NCBI RefSeq assembly: GCF_000227465.1
Contig: NC_016047.1
Span: 1,565,001 to 1,629,000 of the forward strand
Source of the DNA: Bacillus spizizenii TU-B-10
Lineage (GTDB): Bacteria > Bacillota > Bacilli > Bacillales > Bacillaceae
DNA length: 64,000 bases
Reading direction: 5' to 3'
Of the stretch, positions 25,883 through 34,532 are shown one piece after another. The notes beneath the pieces were generated by a model. That model had not been told where the DNA came from. It saw only the letters and a program-made list of their open reading frames with translations, and did not search any database. Positions within the stretch are counted from its first letter, which is position 1. Every line of letters begins with the position of its first letter. Both the position numbers and the translations under genes were made by a program.

Positions 25883-26765
25883 AGGAGCGACTGCTGTCAC
25901 GGCATCGGCATTTCCTGGTTATTTTGTGGCGGTACAAAGAGAAGGCATTTTTCATTATTCTTTGGAGCAGGGCTGGAGAAAGCTTTTTCGTTTGAAAAGC
26001 AAAATTCATTGCATCAGTTACATAGGGTCTTACTTATTTGGCGTCGGTGAAAAGGGGACGGTCATTCGCTCGTCTGACGAAGGGAAAACCTGGACGATGT
26101 CGAGCTTTCCGACAAATGCAACAGTGTGGGCGATTACCGGCCGAAATGATGGATTTGTCTGTGCCCATGGCAAGCATTGCATTTATGTATCGGATGATTT
26201 TGGTGTTTCATGGCGCGTAGCCAAACCTTTTGCGGAATTTGATAACCCCCCTGTAATCCGTTCGTTGTGCCTGCACGGCGGCAGTCTTTTCATCGGCACG
26301 CAAATACACGAATATTTTGGGGGCATTTGGGCTTACGATTTTAAACGTGATACTGTCCAAATGGTAAAGAAAGAAGAAAACCGGATGACGGCATCCATGC
26401 TTGTGTTCAATGAAAATTGGTTAGTGGCGGCGACGGGGTCTGTGAAAGGAAAGCACGGTGCTGTCACTGTACGGAATATTTTGACTGATGAAGAATTCAC
26501 CATACAATCCAGCATGATCAGAAAAGAAGAATCATTTCTTGATATTTCAGAGGATGATGGAATTATATATGTCACAACGACGCAAGATGAAAATGGTTAT
26601 TCGAGAATTTACCAGGCTGATCTCGAAGCCCGAGCGTTAAAATGGTTCGATACCATTAAGGGGCATGGGTGGAGAGTGGCTAATCAGAAAGAGAATTTCT
26701 TTTGTGCAGGCTTGTATGAATGTAAATTTGTCCAGCCGTACGAAGTTTCAGCAATGATTCATTAG
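25872..26765 (+). CDS. ykuO: BNR/Asp-box repeat protein YkuO
   Basis: This protein (297 residues) of unknown function sits between two flavodoxin genes in the Fur-controlled operon. It carries two Asp-box (BNR) motifs, SSDEGKTW at residues 67-74 and VSDDFGVSW at 106-114, typical of beta-propeller folds. There is no signal peptide, so it probably stays in the cytoplasm. The start at 25872 overlaps the ykuN end, with AAGGA eight bases upstream. Its iron-starvation role is inferred from the operon only. Confidence 0.88.
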   Translation: MFHKGATAVTASAFPGYFVAVQREGIFHYSLEQGWRKLFRLKSKIHCISYIGSYLFGVGEKGTVIRSSDEGKTWTMSSFPTNATVWAITGRNDGFVCAHGKHCIYVSDDFGVSWRVAKPFAEFDNPPVIRSLCLHGGSLFIGTQIHEYFGGIWAYDFKRDTVQMVKKEENRMTASMLVFNENWLVAATGSVKGKHGAVTVRNILTDEEFTIQSSMIRKEESFLDISEDDGIIYVTTTQDENGYSRIYQADLEARALKWFDTIKGHGWRVANQKENFFCAGLYECKFVQPYEVSAMIH

Positions 26766-26780
26766 AGGAGGAATAAGGAA

Positions 26781-27236
26781 TTGGGGAAGATTTTGCTCGT
26801 TTATGCAACAATGTCAGGCAACACTGAAGCGATGGCAGATTTGATTGAGAAGGGGCTTCAGGAGGCGGAAGTGGAAGCGGACCGTTTTGAAGCGATAGAT
26901 ATTGATAATGCACAGTTGTTTAACGATTATGATCATATTATTATGGGAACCTATACGTGGGGAGACGGAGATCTGCCTGATGAATTTTTAGACCTTGCTG
27001 AAGATATGGATGAGATTGATTTTTCCGGCAAAACATGCGCCGTATTCGGGTCCGGTGATACAGCATATGAATTTTTCTGTGGAGCAGTTGATACGCTCGA
27101 AGCAAAAATAAAAGAACGCGGAGGCGAAATTGTGCTGCCTTCGGTAAAAATCGAAAATAATCCAGAAGGTGAAGAAGAGGAAGAATTAATGGAGTTCGGG
27201 AGACAATTCGCAAAGAAAAGCGGAATCGCTGTCTGA
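26781..27236 (+). CDS. ykuP: Flavodoxin YkuP
   Basis: This is a second flavodoxin (151 residues), closely related to YkuN and the last gene of the ykuNOP operon. The FMN loops MSGNTEAMA, TYTWGDGDLP and FGSGDTAY are conserved, and the protein is strongly acidic, as usual for flavodoxins. The start is TTG at 26781 after GAGGAGGA. A hairpin with seven T residues follows. It is induced by iron limitation through the upstream Fur boxes. Confidence 0.95.
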   Translation: MGKILLVYATMSGNTEAMADLIEKGLQEAEVEADRFEAIDIDNAQLFNDYDHIIMGTYTWGDGDLPDEFLDLAEDMDEIDFSGKTCAVFGSGDTAYEFFCGAVDTLEAKIKERGGEIVLPSVKIENNPEGEEEEELMEFGRQFAKKSGIAV

Positions 27237-27247
27237 CTCACCCACTG

Positions 27248-27277
27248 GGAACTGCTAAAGCCGCTGTTCCTTTTTTT
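27248..27277 (+). terminator. Terminator after ykuP
   Basis: An imperfect hairpin (GGAACTGC...GCTGTTCC) is followed by seven T residues. Confidence 0.75.
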
Positions 27278-27278
27278 C

Positions 27279-27307
27279 TTGTCTTTGTATCTTTCCTTTG
27301 ATACAGT
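27279..27307 (+). promoter_or_regulatory. Candidate promoter of dapH
   Basis: TTGTCT (27279-27284) and TACAGT (27302-27307) are 17 bases apart, 35 bases before dapH, directly behind the ykuP terminator. Confidence 0.5.
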
Positions 27308-27341
27308 AATGAGGTAGAAAATCAGGAGGAGGACTATACAT

Positions 27342-28052
27342 ATGAAAATGATGGACGCAAATGAAATTATTTCATTTATTCAAAATAGTACAAAATCTAC
27401 ACCGGTAAAGGTTTACGTGAAAGGTGAGCTGGAAGGAATCAATTTCGGCGAATCTGCGAAAGCTTTTATCAACGGAAACACTGGTGTCGTTTTCGGTGAA
27501 TGGAGCGAAATCCAAACAGCAATTGAAGAAAATCAAAGCAAAATCGAAGACTATGTGGTTGAAAATGACCGCCGCAATTCTGCGATTCCAATGCTTGATC
27601 TTAAAAATATCAAAGCGCGTATCGAGCCGGGCGCGATCATCCGCGACCAAGTTGAAATCGGTGATAACGCAGTCATCATGATGGGTGCTTCTATCAATAT
27701 CGGTTCAGTTATCGGCGAAGGCACAATGATCGATATGAACGTTGTCTTGGGTGGACGAGCTACTGTTGGTAAAAACTGCCATATTGGAGCGGGTTCTGTA
27801 CTTGCGGGCGTTATTGAGCCGCCATCCGCTAAACCGGTTGTCATTGAAGACGACGTTGTGATCGGCGCAAATGCTGTTGTGCTTGAAGGCGTAACAGTAG
27901 GTAAAGGAGCGGTTGTTGCTGCGGGCGCGATCGTGGTAAACGATGTTGAGCCATACACTGTCGTTGCAGGAACACCTGCTAAAAAAATCAAAGACATTGA
28001 TGAGAAAACAAAAGGCAAAACTGAAATCAAGCAGGAATTACGCCAGCTGTAA
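27342..28052 (+). CDS. dapH: Tetrahydrodipicolinate N-acetyltransferase DapH
   Basis: DapH (YkuQ, 236 residues) acetylates tetrahydrodipicolinate in the acetylated branch of diaminopimelate and lysine synthesis. The N-terminal 90 residues are a helical family domain. The rest is a left-handed beta-helix of hexapeptide repeats ([34 protein letters not shown]), ending with the acyltransferase signature [20 protein letters not shown] precedes the ATG. DapL follows in the same direction, with an unusual perfect hairpin between them. PatA, the intermediate step, is encoded at 13.6-14.8 kb. Confidence 0.96.
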   Translation: MKMMDANEIISFIQNSTKSTPVKVYVKGELEGINFGESAKAFINGNTGVVFGEWSEIQTAIEENQSKIEDYVVENDRRNSAIPMLDLKNIKARIEPGAIIRDQVEIGDNAVIMMGASINIGSVIGEGTMIDMNVVLGGRATVGKNCHIGAGSVLAGVIEPPSAKPVVIEDDVVIGANAVVLEGVTVGKGAVVAAGAIVVNDVEPYTVVAGTPAKKIKDIDEKTKGKTEIKQELRQL

Positions 28053-28069
28053 GGAATGGTTTGATAAAA

Positions 28070-28096
28070 AAGGCGTGGATAATATATCCACGCCTT
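28070..28096 (+). other. Perfect 12-bp hairpin in the dapH-dapL gap
   Basis: AAGGCGTGGATA-ata-TATCCACGCCTT is a flawless inverted repeat with a three-base loop and no T run. It begins 17 bases after the dapH stop and ends 25 bases before dapL. It could be a 3' end stabiliser, a processing site or a weak terminator. Confidence 0.8.
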
Positions 28097-28121
28097 ATTC
28101 GTATAGGCAGGAGGAATGAAA

Positions 28122-29246
28122 ATGAAGAAAGAGGAGCTCATCGCAATCCGCAGAGATCTGCACCGTATACCGGAGCTTGGATTTCAGGAGTTCAAAACCC
28201 AGCAATATTTATTAAATGTTTTGGAACAATATCCGCAAGACAGGATTGAAATTGAGAAATGGCGAACAGGGCTTTTTGTAAAGATCAACGGAACGGCGCC
28301 GGAAAAAATGCTGGCGTACAGAGCGGATATCGACGCGCTTTCCATTGAAGAGCAAACCGGTCTTCCGTTCGCATCAGAGCATCACGGTAACATGCACGCC
28401 TGCGGACACGATTTACATATGACGATTGCACTCGGCATTATTGACCATTTTGTTCACCATCCGGTCAATCATGATTTGCTCTTTCTGTTTCAACCGGCAG
28501 AGGAAGGACCTGGCGGTGCGGAACCAATGCTTGAGAGCGACGTTTTAAAAAAGTGGAAGCCTGATTTCATCACTGCGCTGCATATTGCTCCAGAGCTGCC
28601 AGTAGGCACTATCGCGACAAAAAGCGGCCTTCTTTTTGCGAATACATCAGAGCTTGTCATCGATCTGGAAGGCAAAGGGGGACATGCAGCCTATCCGCAT
28701 TTGGCCGAGGACATGGTTGTAGCCGCAAGCACACTTGTCACCCAGCTGCAAACGATCATCTCTAGAAACACAGATCCGCTGGACAGTGCCGTTATTACAG
28801 TTGGTACCATTACCGGCGGCTCAGCACAAAATATCATTGCGGAAACGGCCCACTTGGAAGGCACGATCCGCACGCTTTCTGAAGAATCAATGAAGAAGGT
28901 AAAGGAGCGGATTGAAGATATAGTGAAAGGAATCGAAATCGGGTTCCGCTGCAAAGGGAAAGTGACATACCCGTCAGTGTATCACCAAGTTTACAATACG
29001 AACGGACTGACAGAAGAATTTATGTCTTTTGTTGCTGAACATCAACTGGCAACAGTAATCGAAGCAAAAGAAGCAATGACTGGAGAGGATTTTGGCTACA
29101 TGCTGAAAAAATATCCCGGCTTCATGTTCTGGCTCGGTGCTGACTCTGAACATGGGCTTCATCACGCAAAGCTGAATCCCGATGAAAATGCGATAGAGAC
29201 AGCGGTTAACGTCATGACAGGTTATTTTTCTGTTTATGCCAATTAA
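28122..29246 (+). CDS. dapL: N-acetyldiaminopimelate deacetylase DapL (M20 family)
   Basis: This metal-dependent amidohydrolase (YkuR, 374 residues) removes the acetyl group in the last step of the acetylated diaminopimelate branch. M20 family motifs are visible: [23 protein letters not shown] with the metal-binding Cys/His, [14 protein letters not shown] with the catalytic glutamates, and GEDFGYM and HHAKLNPDE near the end. The start at 28122 is seven bases after CAGGAGG; an in-frame ATG at 28116 is only one base away. The official symbol varies (dapL, ykuR). Confidence 0.93.
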   Translation: MKKEELIAIRRDLHRIPELGFQEFKTQQYLLNVLEQYPQDRIEIEKWRTGLFVKINGTAPEKMLAYRADIDALSIEEQTGLPFASEHHGNMHACGHDLHMTIALGIIDHFVHHPVNHDLLFLFQPAEEGPGGAEPMLESDVLKKWKPDFITALHIAPELPVGTIATKSGLLFANTSELVIDLEGKGGHAAYPHLAEDMVVAASTLVTQLQTIISRNTDPLDSAVITVGTITGGSAQNIIAETAHLEGTIRTLSEESMKKVKERIEDIVKGIEIGFRCKGKVTYPSVYHQVYNTNGLTEEFMSFVAEHQLATVIEAKEAMTGEDFGYMLKKYPGFMFWLGADSEHGLHHAKLNPDENAIETAVNVMTGYFSVYAN

Positions 29247-29307
29247 GTATAAATGAAAGAATAAAATTCCATAAAATGAGCACTCTAGTAAACGGAGGTG
29301 TTCAATA

Positions 29308-29553
29308 ATGGCTAAAAAAATTGGAATTGAGCAATCGTTATCAGATGTAGAAGCTGCATTAAAAGAAAAAGGATATGACGTTGTAATGATGAAAAGCCCT
29401 GACGATGCAAAAGGCTGTGACTGCTGTGTCGTAACAGGTCTTGATAATAATGTGCAAGGAATAGCCGATACGGTAACACAAGCACCTGTCATTACAGCTT
29501 CCGGGATGACTGCTGAAGAAATTTGCAGCGAAGTTGAAAGCAGAATTCAGTAA
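29308..29553 (+). CDS. ykuS: UPF0180 family protein YkuS
   Basis: This small protein (81 residues) belongs to the UPF0180 family and has no known role. It starts KKIGIEQSLSDVEAALKEKGYDV and has a CDCCVVTGLD motif with three cysteines close together, then a conserved ITASGMTAEEIC segment. No membrane segment is seen. GGAGGTG precedes the ATG. It lies 61 bases after dapL and may be read through from it. A bidirectional terminator follows. Confidence 0.88.
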   Translation: MAKKIGIEQSLSDVEAALKEKGYDVVMMKSPDDAKGCDCCVVTGLDNNVQGIADTVTQAPVITASGMTAEEICSEVESRIQ

Positions 29554-29559
29554 ATAAAA

Positions 29560-29589
29560 ACCGAAGCAAAAAGCTTCGGTTCTTTTATT
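29560..29589. terminator. Bidirectional terminator between ykuS and ykuT
   Basis: The arms ACCGAAGC and GCTTCGGT are flanked by an A run and a T-rich tail between convergent genes. Confidence 0.85.
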
Positions 29590-30392
29590 TATTCTGTTTC
29601 TTTAGGAAAAGCACGGTCAAGTGCAGTTTTTATTTCCTTTCTAAGCACTCGCTCAACCCGCCACTGTTCCATATTTTCTGTTTTGGCAATGACTCTGATC
29701 ACGATTTCAGAAGTTCCCAGTTCTTGAATTCCGATGACATTAGGGCCTTCTTTTATTTGCGGGAGAGCGGCTGCTGTCTCATCACATACTTGCTGTAAAA
29801 TGTGAATCGTTTCATCAATATTTCTTTCAGCCGGCACTTTAATATCAACCAGAGCCTGCATTGTTCCCCGCGAATGATTGCTCACGTTTGTAATGTTTCT
29901 GTTTGGGATATAATGCAGGGTTCCGTCAAAGCTGCGGATTTGAGTGGTTCTTAAGCCAACCTGCTCAACAATCCCGTCAAAGGTGGAAACAGTAATATAA
30001 TCTCCGACATCCAGTTGTTTTTCAAGCAATATAAAAAAACCTGTCACAATGTCGCTGACAAGTCCTTGGGCGCCAAATCCGACAGCCAGTCCGACGATTC
30101 CTGCTCCCGCTAAAAGAGCACTTGGATCGTAATGGAACAAATCAAGAACCATGACAAAGAATATAAAAATTAATATGTAAGCAAATATGTTAAGAGTCAG
30201 GCTTCGGAGCGTATGTGCACGTCCGATAGACAAGCTGTGCTGCTCCTCGAATTTTGCAAACAGATGTTTAATGATTTTTATGCCTAAAGATCGAACGATA
30301 AAATAGAGCAATACCATAATGACGAGTTTAATGAGCAGAATACCGGCATTTGTAATCAGTCCCGCCCAATCGTATTGTTTAATAAAATACAT
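29589..30392 (-). CDS. ykuT: MscS-family mechanosensitive channel YkuT
   Basis: This small-conductance mechanosensitive channel homologue (267 residues) protects against osmotic downshock. Three membrane segments occupy roughly residues 15-120. The pore helix [19 protein letters not shown] is Gly/Ala rich as in MscS, followed by the beta domain with [20 protein letters not shown] and IPNRNITN. The start at 30392 follows AAAAGGAG by seven bases; upstream in-frame ATGs lack ribosome sites and lie in the promoter. A sigma-B type promoter is seen upstream. Confidence 0.92.
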   Translation of the reverse strand: MYFIKQYDWAGLITNAGILLIKLVIMVLLYFIVRSLGIKIIKHLFAKFEEQHSLSIGRAHTLRSLTLNIFAYILIFIFFVMVLDLFHYDPSALLAGAGIVGLAVGFGAQGLVSDIVTGFFILLEKQLDVGDYITVSTFDGIVEQVGLRTTQIRSFDGTLHYIPNRNITNVSNHSRGTMQALVDIKVPAERNIDETIHILQQVCDETAAALPQIKEGPNVIGIQELGTSEIVIRVIAKTENMEQWRVERVLRKEIKTALDRAFPKETE

Positions 30393-30436
30393 GTTGGAGC
30401 TCCTTTTCTGAATTGATTGCTGCACATTGAGATGAG

Positions 30437-30462
30437 TTACCCTATACATGAATATGTTAAAC
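30437..30462 (-). promoter_or_regulatory. Sigma-B promoter of ykuT
   Basis: On the minus strand GTTTAA (30462-30457) and GGGTAA (30442-30437) are separated by 14 bases, nearly matching the sigma-B consensus GTTTAA-N14-GGGTAT. General-stress induction fits an osmotic safety valve. Confidence 0.75.
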
Positions 30463-30511
30463 TCTTTATTCCAAAATATCGAAACCAAAGACATACAAGA
30501 TTTGTTAAAAA

Positions 30512-30540
30512 TTGACTCTGAAAATCGGCTCCTATATAAT
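30512..30540 (+). promoter_or_regulatory. Strong sigma-A promoter of ykuU
   Basis: TTGACT (30512-30517) and a perfect TATAAT (30535-30540) are exactly 17 bases apart, 95 bases before ykuU. Confidence 0.8.
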
Positions 30541-30635
30541 GGGCATTGTGATGTTATTAACGAAATATGGGTAAACATCCTTTACTTTCATGTGAGTCCG
30601 GCTTTTAAGCCAAACTATAAATTGGAGGGATACAT

Positions 30636-31178
30636 ATGGCAGAACGTATGGTAGGTAAACAGGCTCCTCGTTTTGAAATGGAAGCAGTCCTTGCAAGTAA
30701 AGAATTTGGCAAAGTAAGTCTTGAGGAAAACATGAAAAACGACAAATGGACAGTGTTGTTCTTCTATCCAATGGACTTCACTTTTGTTTGTCCGACTGAA
30801 ATCACAGCAATGTCTGACCGCTATGACGAATTCGAAGATCTTGATGCTGAAGTCATCGGGGTTTCAACTGATACAATCCATACTCATTTGGCGTGGATTA
30901 ATACAGACCGTAAAGAAAACGGCCTTGGCCAGCTGAAATATCCGCTTGCTGCTGATACAAACCATGAGGTATCCCGTGAATATGGCGTTTTAATCGAAGA
31001 AGAAGGTGTGGCCCTGCGTGGATTGTTTATTATCAATCCTGAAGGCGAGCTCCAATATCAAACTGTTTTCCACAACAACATTGGCCGTGACGTTGATGAA
31101 ACGCTTCGTGTTCTTCAAGCGCTGCAAACTGGCGGACTCTGCCCGGCTAACTGGAAACCAGGCCAAAAAACACTTTAA
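30636..31178 (+). CDS. ykuU: Typical 2-Cys peroxiredoxin YkuU
   Basis: This AhpC/Prx1-type peroxiredoxin (180 residues) reduces hydroperoxides. The peroxidatic Cys52 is in DFTFVCPTEI and the resolving Cys169 in GGLCPANWKPG. GGAGGG lies shortly before the ATG. The thiol-disulfide protein YkuV follows, which may act in the same redox path. A long leader of roughly 90 bases separates the strong promoter from the gene. Confidence 0.94.
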   Translation: MAERMVGKQAPRFEMEAVLASKEFGKVSLEENMKNDKWTVLFFYPMDFTFVCPTEITAMSDRYDEFEDLDAEVIGVSTDTIHTHLAWINTDRKENGLGQLKYPLAADTNHEVSREYGVLIEEEGVALRGLFIINPEGELQYQTVFHNNIGRDVDETLRVLQALQTGGLCPANWKPGQKTL

Positions 31179-31247
31179 TTCTTTCTAAGGACGAAAAAGG
31201 GTCTAACATATTCGTTAGGCCTTTCTGTTTAATAGGAGGGAAAAGCA

Positions 31248-31706
31248 ATGAAATTACGTCAGCCAATGCCTGAATTGACTGGGGAAAAAGCTTGGTTCAA
31301 TGGTGAAGTAACGAGAGAGCAATTGATCGGGGAAAAGCCGACGCTTATTCATTTTTGGTCCATCAGCTGCCATCTGTGCAAAGAAGCGATGCCGCAAGTG
31401 AATGAATTTCGTGATAAATATCAAGATAAATTGAACGTTGTAGCTGTGCATATGCCTCGTTCCGAAGATGATCTTGACCTCGGCAAAATTAAAGAAGTAG
31501 CTGCTGAACATGACATCACTCAGCCGATTTTTGTCGACAGTGATCATGTTTTAACCGATGCATTTGAAAATGAATATGTGCCTGCATACTATGTGTTTGA
31601 TAAAACAGGACAGCTCCGTCACTTCCAAGCCGGCGGGAGCGGTATGAAGATGCTTGAAAAACGTGTGAACCGTGTACTGGCTGAAACAGAACAGGCATCT
31701 GAATAG
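31248..31706 (+). CDS. ykuV: Thioredoxin-like thiol-disulfide oxidoreductase YkuV
   Basis: This is a thioredoxin-fold protein of 152 residues with the redox pair Cys41-His-Leu-Cys44 (SISCHLCKEAMPQ) and the cis-proline loop EYVPAYYVF. It has no signal peptide, so it works in the cytoplasm. The preceding peroxiredoxin gene suggests a shared redox role. The C-terminus (ETEQASE) is a few residues longer than I recall for strain 168. A small imperfect hairpin (31199-31221) lies in the gap after ykuU, which may reduce cotranscription. Confidence 0.92.
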   Translation: MKLRQPMPELTGEKAWFNGEVTREQLIGEKPTLIHFWSISCHLCKEAMPQVNEFRDKYQDKLNVVAVHMPRSEDDLDLGKIKEVAAEHDITQPIFVDSDHVLTDAFENEYVPAYYVFDKTGQLRHFQAGGSGMKMLEKRVNRVLAETEQASE

Positions 31707-31715
31707 TTCTTCATA

Positions 31716-31742
31716 AAAACCTGATCTCATCAGGTTTTTTTA
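31716..31742 (+). terminator. Terminator after ykuV
   Basis: The hairpin AAAACCTGA-tctca-TCAGGTTTT continues into a T run. Confidence 0.9.
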
Positions 31743-32156
31743 TTTGTGAAAGAAAGCAATCGAAGAAGAGTAAGAAGCTTATTTTTCCAAATTTGGGTAT
31801 AGGAAATGATGATTTGTTTGATTGATACGCTAAAAAAACAGCTCATTTTTGATGTTTTTCCTCAATTTTAGATAAATTTCATATCCCATAACTCGAAAAT
31901 TGTAGATATTACACTAAATTTCATTAAAGAAGTAAGTAATATATATATTTTCAACATTATACCAAATGAATTTGAAAGCCCCTCAATCCCTTGTGAATAA
32001 AGGACTCTTTTGAAAAATAAAACATTTTCAGAAAATAAGGAATTTTTCATAGAGTAAATATAATAGTAAAATGATAAAATAATAGTTGATAAAATTACTT
32101 TTGTAATCTAATATCTTAATTAAAGATGTTAATTTTGATAGGGGGTACATTGAGGA
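31743..32156. other. AT-rich rok upstream region
   Basis: This stretch of 414 bases has no supported gene. It is very AT-rich, with TATAAT-like elements near 32057-32065 and an imperfect palindrome around ATCTTAATTAAAGAT (32111-32125). Rok prefers AT-rich DNA and is known to repress its own gene, so this is a plausible autoregulatory region. A 60-codon frame on the minus strand (31868-32050) has no ribosome site and is not called. Confidence 0.6.
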
Positions 32157-32741
32157 ATGTTTAATGAAAGAGAAGCTTTGCGCTTGCGGTTAGAACAATT
32201 AAATGAAGCTGAAGTGAAAGTCATTCGTGAATATCAAATTGAACGTGATAAAATATACGCAAAATTAAGAGAGCTAGACAGAAATGGAAGCCCTTCCGAA
32301 ATCAAAAAGGATTTCCGTTCTGAAAAAAAACCTGACTCTCTGCCGGTTCTCGCTGAGCTTGCGGCTCAGGAAATCAGAAGCTATCAGCCGCAATCACAGC
32401 AGCAGTCTGTTCAGCCTCAGCTTCAATCTATTTCCTCTCTTCCTGCCGGTATACCAGACGGAACAACACGAAGAAGAAGAGGGACAGCAAGACCGGGATC
32501 AAAAGCAGCTAAGCTGCGTGAAGCTGCCATTAAAACATTAAAACGCCACAATGCGGCGATTAAGAGCTCTGAGCTTCAAAAAGAGATTGAAAAAGAAAGC
32601 GGTCTTGAAATCCCTAATATGACAACGTTTATGCAAAGCTTAATTAAAATGTACCCGGAAGTGAAAAAGCCGTATCGCGGTCAGTACATTTTAGAAGGCG
32701 AAATTGAATCAGCTGAATCTGCAGAATCAGCAAATGAATAA
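32157..32741 (+). CDS. rok: Nucleoid-associated repressor Rok
   Basis: Rok (194 residues) binds AT-rich and foreign DNA and represses comK and many extracellular-product genes. The N-terminal 45 residues form an oligomerising coiled coil (EALRLRLEQLNEAEVKVIRE). A Gln/Ser-rich linker follows, then a basic patch (TRRRRGTARPG) and a C-terminal winged helix (about 115-185). The C-terminal tail contains three Glu-Ser-Ala units, one more than I recall in strain 168 (191 residues). The ATG is preceded by a weakly spaced GGGGG ribosome site. A bidirectional terminator follows. Confidence 0.95.
   Translation: MFNEREALRLRLEQLNEAEVKVIREYQIERDKIYAKLRELDRNGSPSEIKKDFRSEKKPDSLPVLAELAAQEIRSYQPQSQQQSVQPQLQSISSLPAGIPDGTTRRRRGTARPGSKAAKLREAAIKTLKRHNAAIKSSELQKEIEKESGLEIPNMTTFMQSLIKMYPEVKKPYRGQYILEGEIESAESAESANE
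32706..32732 (+). repeat. Nine-base tandem repeat at the rok 3' end
   Basis: Three successive copies (GAATCAGCT, GAATCTGCA, GAATCAGCA) encode Glu-Ser-Ala three times near the Rok C-terminus. Slippage here could explain length differences between strains. Confidence 0.85.
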
Positions 32742-32750
32742 AGATACAGA

Positions 32751-32783
32751 AAAACTGCTTGGCATGGCTCAAGCAGTTTTTTT
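32751..32783. terminator. Bidirectional terminator between rok and yknT
   Basis: The arms AAAACTGCTTG and CAAGCAGTTTT are followed by a T run; the element overlaps the yknT stop. Confidence 0.88.
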
Positions 32784-33747
32784 ATTGAGTTTTTTTCTGT
32801 GAAGGTTTGTTTTCTTTTTCAAGATTAAGCTTATATACCCACTTTTGATATGGCTTTTCTTCAGCGGCTCTGTTTTTCAGCTCTTCGATTGTATGGCTCA
32901 TGGCTTGGTCTGATGATTGGGCGCGGGCAAGCTGTTTTTGAAGCGCATGTATCTGCTTGGTGACATCATCAAGTATGGTTTCTACATGATTTGGCTGCGT
33001 GTAGACCGCTGGAGTTTCTTCTGCCGTTTTTTCTTTTTGTTTCGTGCCGCCATCAATATCGGCAAAATGAGAAGCAATCCAGGCATCGCTTTCATCAAGC
33101 TGCCGTTTATACGATATAATAGTTTCGTGAAATAATTTTTCTTTCGTTTTTTCTATTTCGAGCAGCCTTTCTTTCGTTTCTATGATTCGATCTTTCATAT
33201 GATCAACTTCTATTTTAATATGTTTTAGCTGATATTCTTTTTCTACCATTTGCTCTTTTAGACGGCCATTTTCGGCTTTTATCAATTCGGTTTGCTGTTT
33301 TGCCTGAAGGAGTGCGCCTTGTTCCTGCTCAATAGAGGCCTGAAGATGGCTGATTCGTTTATGAAGATTTTTATTTTCTTCTTCAATTTTGATATTAGCA
33401 ATATGAAGTTTATGTTTTTCTTCTATTTCGGCTTTGCGTTTATAGGTTTCAGCAGAAAGAAGCTCCTGCAAAGCAACGATTTTATCAAGCAGTTCAGCTC
33501 TTATTTGGTGCAGGGTTTGGCTGGTATGGGAGGCGTGTTTTTCCTTCGTTGACATTTGTGTTAATTCGGCAGACAGCTGCTGGAGTTTTTCTTTCATATC
33601 ATTATTTTCTTTGAGAAGCTTGTTATTTTTCTGATGGAAGTAGCTTGCTTCAAGTTCGGCAATTAGCTTATGGCACCTTGATAGCTCTGATTTTAAATAA
33701 AGGTTCTCCTGAGACACGTCGTGGAAAAAAGGACCTGATCTTTTCAT
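32782..33747 (-). CDS. yknT: Sporulation coiled-coil protein YknT (Cse15)
   Basis: This protein (321 residues) is almost entirely predicted coiled coil (long Glu/Lys/Gln/Leu heptads from residue 15 to 230). It lacks membrane segments and enzyme motifs. The B. subtilis gene, also called cse15, is expressed in the mother cell under sigma-E and its exact role is unclear. The start at 33747 is nine bases after GAGGGAG; upstream in-frame ATGs precede or overlap that site. A sigma-E-like promoter is visible at 33778-33803. Confidence 0.88.
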   Translation of the reverse strand: MKRSGPFFHDVSQENLYLKSELSRCHKLIAELEASYFHQKNNKLLKENNDMKEKLQQLSAELTQMSTKEKHASHTSQTLHQIRAELLDKIVALQELLSAETYKRKAEIEEKHKLHIANIKIEEENKNLHKRISHLQASIEQEQGALLQAKQQTELIKAENGRLKEQMVEKEYQLKHIKIEVDHMKDRIIETKERLLEIEKTKEKLFHETIISYKRQLDESDAWIASHFADIDGGTKQKEKTAEETPAVYTQPNHVETILDDVTKQIHALQKQLARAQSSDQAMSHTIEELKNRAAEEKPYQKWVYKLNLEKENKPSQKKTQ

Positions 33748-33777
33748 TCGAACCATCTCCCTCATGATGTTAACACT

Positions 33778-33803
33778 ACAATATGCAAATACTGAACAGC
33801 TAT
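33778..33803 (-). promoter_or_regulatory. Sigma-E type promoter of yknT
   Basis: On the minus strand ATA (33803-33801), then 15 bases, then CATATTGT (33785-33778) resembles the sigma-E consensus ATA-N16-CATACAnT. It lies 30 bases before the yknT start. Confidence 0.55.
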
Positions 33804-33827
33804 TCCTCTTTAATAAACAGACAAGCA

Positions 33828-33857
33828 TTGGCATTGGGGCTGTGCTTTTGCTATGCT
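33828..33857 (+). promoter_or_regulatory. Candidate promoter of the molybdopterin operon
   Basis: TTGGCA (33828-33833) and TATGCT (33852-33857) are 18 bases apart, shortly before mobA. Confidence 0.45.
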
Positions 33858-33882
33858 TTTAACGAACTAGAGGTGAGATGAC

Positions 33883-34482
33883 ATGAAGCATACAAATGTA
33901 CTGCTGGCAGGAGGAGCCTCACGCCGCTTCGGAGAACCGAAGGCGTTTGTGAATTGGAGAGGCAAGATGTTTTACGAATGGGCTAAAAAGGCGCTTGGAG
34001 AACATATGGTTATCATCAGCCGTCCTGAGTTTATTGATAGATTTCAAGAAAACGGTGAAATCGAAGTGTATCAAGATGCTGAGCCGTTTCAAGGAATGGG
34101 GCCTTTGGCTGGTATATATACCGCTTTTAAAAAGACAGACGGTGATCTTTATACTGTTCTTTCCTGTGACACGCCGCTGATACAAAGAAGGACGATGCTG
34201 GAGCTCAAGCGTCTGATGACTGAGGGTATAGACGCGGTCGTCCCGATTTCAGACGGACGGGAGCAGCCGCTTATTGCAATTTACCATAAACGAATCATGC
34301 CCATTCTATATGATCAGCTCTCTGAGAAGAGATTAAGAATATCAGATTTGTTAGGCCGAATTTCGGTTTGTTACGTACAGGCTGAAGAGATCGGGGCAAA
34401 TCCGGCAGAGTTTATCAATGTTAATACACGTGATGATTTTAGGCGTTTGGAAGAAAAAACGGACTCCTTCAGGTGGGACTGA
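33883..34482 (+). CDS. mobA: Molybdenum cofactor guanylyltransferase MobA
   Basis: MobA (199 residues) attaches GMP to molybdopterin to form the guanine dinucleotide cofactor used by enzymes such as nitrate reductase. The nucleotide-binding loop LLAGGASRRFGEPKAF and the later PLAGIYTAF and SCDTPLI motifs identify the family. It is the first gene of a six-gene cofactor operon, with moeB 50 bases downstream. A candidate promoter lies 26 bases upstream. It is intact and full length. Confidence 0.95.
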   Translation: MKHTNVLLAGGASRRFGEPKAFVNWRGKMFYEWAKKALGEHMVIISRPEFIDRFQENGEIEVYQDAEPFQGMGPLAGIYTAFKKTDGDLYTVLSCDTPLIQRRTMLELKRLMTEGIDAVVPISDGREQPLIAIYHKRIMPILYDQLSEKRLRISDLLGRISVCYVQAEEIGANPAEFINVNTRDDFRRLEEKTDSFRWD

Positions 34483-34532
34483 TGGAGCAAAAACATGTTA
34501 AGATGACATAAAAGATAAGGAGAACAGGTTTG

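Noticed and set aside
31868..32050. Minus-strand 60-codon frame in the rok upstream region
   Set aside because: It is AT-rich, with Phe/Leu/Ile-dominated composition and no ribosome site, and is more likely part of the rok control region.
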